Positions 62,711-64,000 of a stretch of 64,000 nucleotides of DNA are shown here, piece by piece. Under the pieces are notes generated by a model. It worked only from the letters and a program-made list of their open reading frames with translations. It made no database searches and had not been told where the DNA came from. The stretch is taken from assembly GCF_025997995.1 (NCBI RefSeq), contig NZ_AP026683.1, forward strand, positions 1,798,501 through 1,862,500, read 5' to 3'. Both the position numbers and the translations under genes were made by a program. How positions within the stretch are numbered: the stretch's first letter is position 1; every line of letters begins with the position of its first letter. The stretch is from Sediminibacterium sp. TEGAF015 (GTDB lineage: Bacteria; Bacteroidota; Bacteroidia; Chitinophagales; Chitinophagaceae).

Positions 62711-63001
62711 ATGAAAAAAACAATCATGCTTGTATTAGCAGGTTTCTTAAGCCTTGCTACTTATGCACAGCACACTGCTCCTAAACAGGACAGTACAAAA
62801 GCTACGCATTCCTGTCCAATGCATCCTGAAATTACAGGAACAGAAAAGGACAAATGCAGCAAATGCAAAATGTCATTGACGCCGGTAAAAAGCTATGTAT
62901 GCCCTATGCATGCGGATATTACCAGCACCAAAAAAGATGCTAAATGCAGCAAATGCGGCATGGCTTTAAAAGAAGCTAAGCCCGCACACAGTAAGCATTA
63001 A
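62711..63001 (+). CDS. Exported heavy-metal-binding (HMBD) protein
   Basis: The 96-residue protein has a signal peptide (to about residue 20) and two copies of the heavy-metal-binding domain: CPMHPEITGTEKDKCSKCKM (about 35-54) and CPMHADITSTKKDAKCSKCGM (about 64-84). A His-rich end follows (AHSKH). Such domains also stand at the N-terminus of copper ATPases and of membrane-fusion proteins of metal efflux pumps. It probably binds copper or another soft metal outside the inner membrane. Confidence 0.9.
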   Translation: MKKTIMLVLAGFLSLATYAQHTAPKQDSTKATHSCPMHPEITGTEKDKCSKCKMSLTPVKSYVCPMHADITSTKKDAKCSKCGMALKEAKPAHSKH

Positions 63002-63009
63002 TTATTCAA

Positions 63010-63043
63010 CACCCGGTTGACTTAACTGCAATCGGGTGCTTTT
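63010..63043 (+). terminator. Terminator-like hairpin just before a start codon
   Basis: CACCCGGTTG (63010-63019) pairs with CAATCGGGTG (63029-63038) over 10 bp with one G-T pair, a 9-nt loop, and CTTTT after it. It lies 9 bp after the HMBD stop and 12 bp before the ATG at 63056. There is no room for a promoter between the hairpin and the gene, so some readthrough or attenuation must occur. Confidence 0.6.
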
Positions 63044-63055
63044 AAACAGAAGAAG

Positions 63056-64000
63056 ATGAAAAAATACTTAATGGGATTAATCGCACTTATGACAGTATGC
63101 ATTACCGTAAGTGCGCAGGACAAGAACAACAAAACAACAACAGATACAACTTATTCAACTGTTCAATTCAGAGTAGAAGGAGCATGCGAAATGTGTAAGG
63201 AAAGAATTGAAGAAGCAGTTAAAGGAAAAGGTGTACAAAAAGCAGACTGGGATATTGATTCAAAAATACTGACGCTTCATTACTTCCCGGCAATTGCCAA
63301 TCTGAATAAAATTAAAGACAGAATTGTAGAAGCTGGACACGACTTACTTAATAAAAAAGCAAAAAGCAATGTCTACAATGCTTTACCAGAATGTTGCCAC
63401 TATCGCGACCAAGATAAAAAAGCGCATGAAGCAGAGAATATAAATACAGACGAAGTGAGAGGCATTGTTCTGGAAGCAGATAAAAAAGGACAGTTCAATC
63501 CACTGTTTCAAGCCAGCATCAAATGGCTAAATACAGAGAGAGGGGTACTTTCAGATAGCCTGGGCTATTTCAGTATTCCGTTAAACAGTGCGTCTAATCG
63601 GTTAATCATTAGTTATATCGGATACAAGGCAGACACATTCACTGTAGAAAATCCGTCAACATTAAAAGTGATTTTGGCAGATGACCAGACATTACATAAT
63701 GTAACCGTAACCAATACTAAAAGATCCAGCTATATCAGCACTATCAGTCCCATTCGTTCAGAAATTATGACAGCCAAAGAATTATTGAAAGCGGCTTGTT
63801 GTAATTTGAGCGAAAGCTTTGAAACAAACCCTTCGGTAGATGTTTCCTATAACGATGCAGTTACAGGTTCCAAACAAATTCAGTTACTAGGTTTAAGCGG
63901 CAATTATACGCAACTTACAGTAGAAAATTTACCGGGCCCAAGGGGATTAGCCACGCCGCTTGGATTAAATTCGATTGCAGGTCCCTGGATTGAATCCATT
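63056..64000 (+). CDS. HMA-domain / TonB-dependent receptor fusion (3' end missing)
   Basis: The frame opens at an ATG at 63056 and is open to the window edge (315 residues). It starts with a signal peptide (MKKYLMGLIALMTVCITVSA), then a heavy-metal-associated domain (about 35-95) with the CxxC metal site EGACEMCKER (C44, C47), a Cys-rich spacer (PECCHY), a carboxypeptidase-like domain (about 135-220, with LGYFSIPL and ISYIGYKADTF) and the start of a TonB plug (about 235 on, with QIQLLGLSGNYTQLTVENLPG). It is an outer-membrane receptor with a metal-binding sensor or delivery domain, probably for copper. The barrel lies outside the window. Confidence 0.88.
   Translation, partial: MKKYLMGLIALMTVCITVSAQDKNNKTTTDTTYSTVQFRVEGACEMCKERIEEAVKGKGVQKADWDIDSKILTLHYFPAIANLNKIKDRIVEAGHDLLNKKAKSNVYNALPECCHYRDQDKKAHEAENINTDEVRGIVLEADKKGQFNPLFQASIKWLNTERGVLSDSLGYFSIPLNSASNRLIISYIGYKADTFTVENPSTLKVILADDQTLHNVTVTNTKRSSYISTISPIRSEIMTAKELLKAACCNLSESFETNPSVDVSYNDAVTGSKQIQLLGLSGNYTQLTVENLPGPRGLATPLGLNSIAGPWIESI

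Noticed and set aside
1..64000. tRNA and rRNA genes, CRISPR repeats, insertion sequences and phage genes were looked for on both strands.
   Set aside because: None were seen; the gaps between genes are short and hold no cloverleaf-like, repeat-array or transposase sequences.

Overview
The window looks like the chromosome of a Bacteroidota bacterium, most likely a Chitinophagaceae-type member. The signs are a SusC-type TonB-linked receptor, a type IX secretion protein (PorZ) with its own C-terminal sorting domain, the long form of IspG, Bacteroidota-only families (DUF4836, DUF5606, DUF5522), the acyl-amino-acid arginine route with a carbamoyltransferase of the N-acyl-ornithine kind, and promoter-like TAnnTTTG boxes in place of sigma-70 boxes. 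Base composition is AT-rich throughout. I see no rRNA, tRNA, CRISPR array, insertion sequence or prophage, so this is mostly ordinary chromosome with a few accessory islands.

Layout. 1-9.5 kb: a SusC receptor (cut by the window edge), an RND/MMPL exporter, a PAP2-like membrane protein, sigma-54 (rpoN), a DegT/DnrJ aminotransferase, a DsbA-type oxidoreductase and a DUF5606 protein. 9.6-16.2 kb: a GH3/beta-lactamase fusion, then a tight unit of DUF4836 lipoprotein, unusual ABC ATPase and FtsX-like permease. 16.2-22.4 kb: signalling genes (a PAS-REC protein lacking a kinase domain; a multi-pass membrane protein, a histidine kinase and a LuxR-type regulator with overlapping ends), then porZ. 22.4-32.9 kb: metabolic and housekeeping genes, including the fused acyl-CoA mutase icmF and tsaB. 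32.9-34.7 kb: an ArsR-family regulator beside a CstB-like persulfide dioxygenase/rhodanese. 34.7-41.3 kb, minus strand: kbl, a catalytically dead class D beta-lactamase-like lipoprotein, ispG, nadB and a lipid A-type acyltransferase. 41.5-43.9 kb: a very AT-rich pair of exported proteins, the first with a papain-like C-terminal domain. 44-53 kb: an FKBP isomerase, then an eight-gene arginine operon (GNAT, argG, argC, argD, argF', argB, argE', argH) preceded by a striking structured intergenic element. 53.3-62.2 kb: an outer-membrane barrel protein, a SWIM/SNF2 helicase, comB, an alkyltransferase-like protein, DUF5522 and trmB. 62.2-64 kb: a heavy-metal cluster (HYC_CC_PP-like protein, HMBD protein, HMA-TonB receptor fusion running off the end).

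How the genes fit together. The arginine operon encodes most of the route from N-acylglutamate to arginine, and its first gene is a GNAT enzyme that could supply the acylation step. The ArsR/CstB-like pair is a sulfide-detoxification unit. The right-hand cluster handles copper or another soft metal. Several proteins here keep a fold but have lost catalytic residues (class D beta-lactamase-like, alkyltransferase-like, 3-hydroxyacyl-CoA dehydrogenase-like, an ABC ATPase with an altered signature and switch). Together with the arginine leader element and the papain-like pair, these are the parts most worth following up. All functions are inferred from sequence read by eye; no database search was run.
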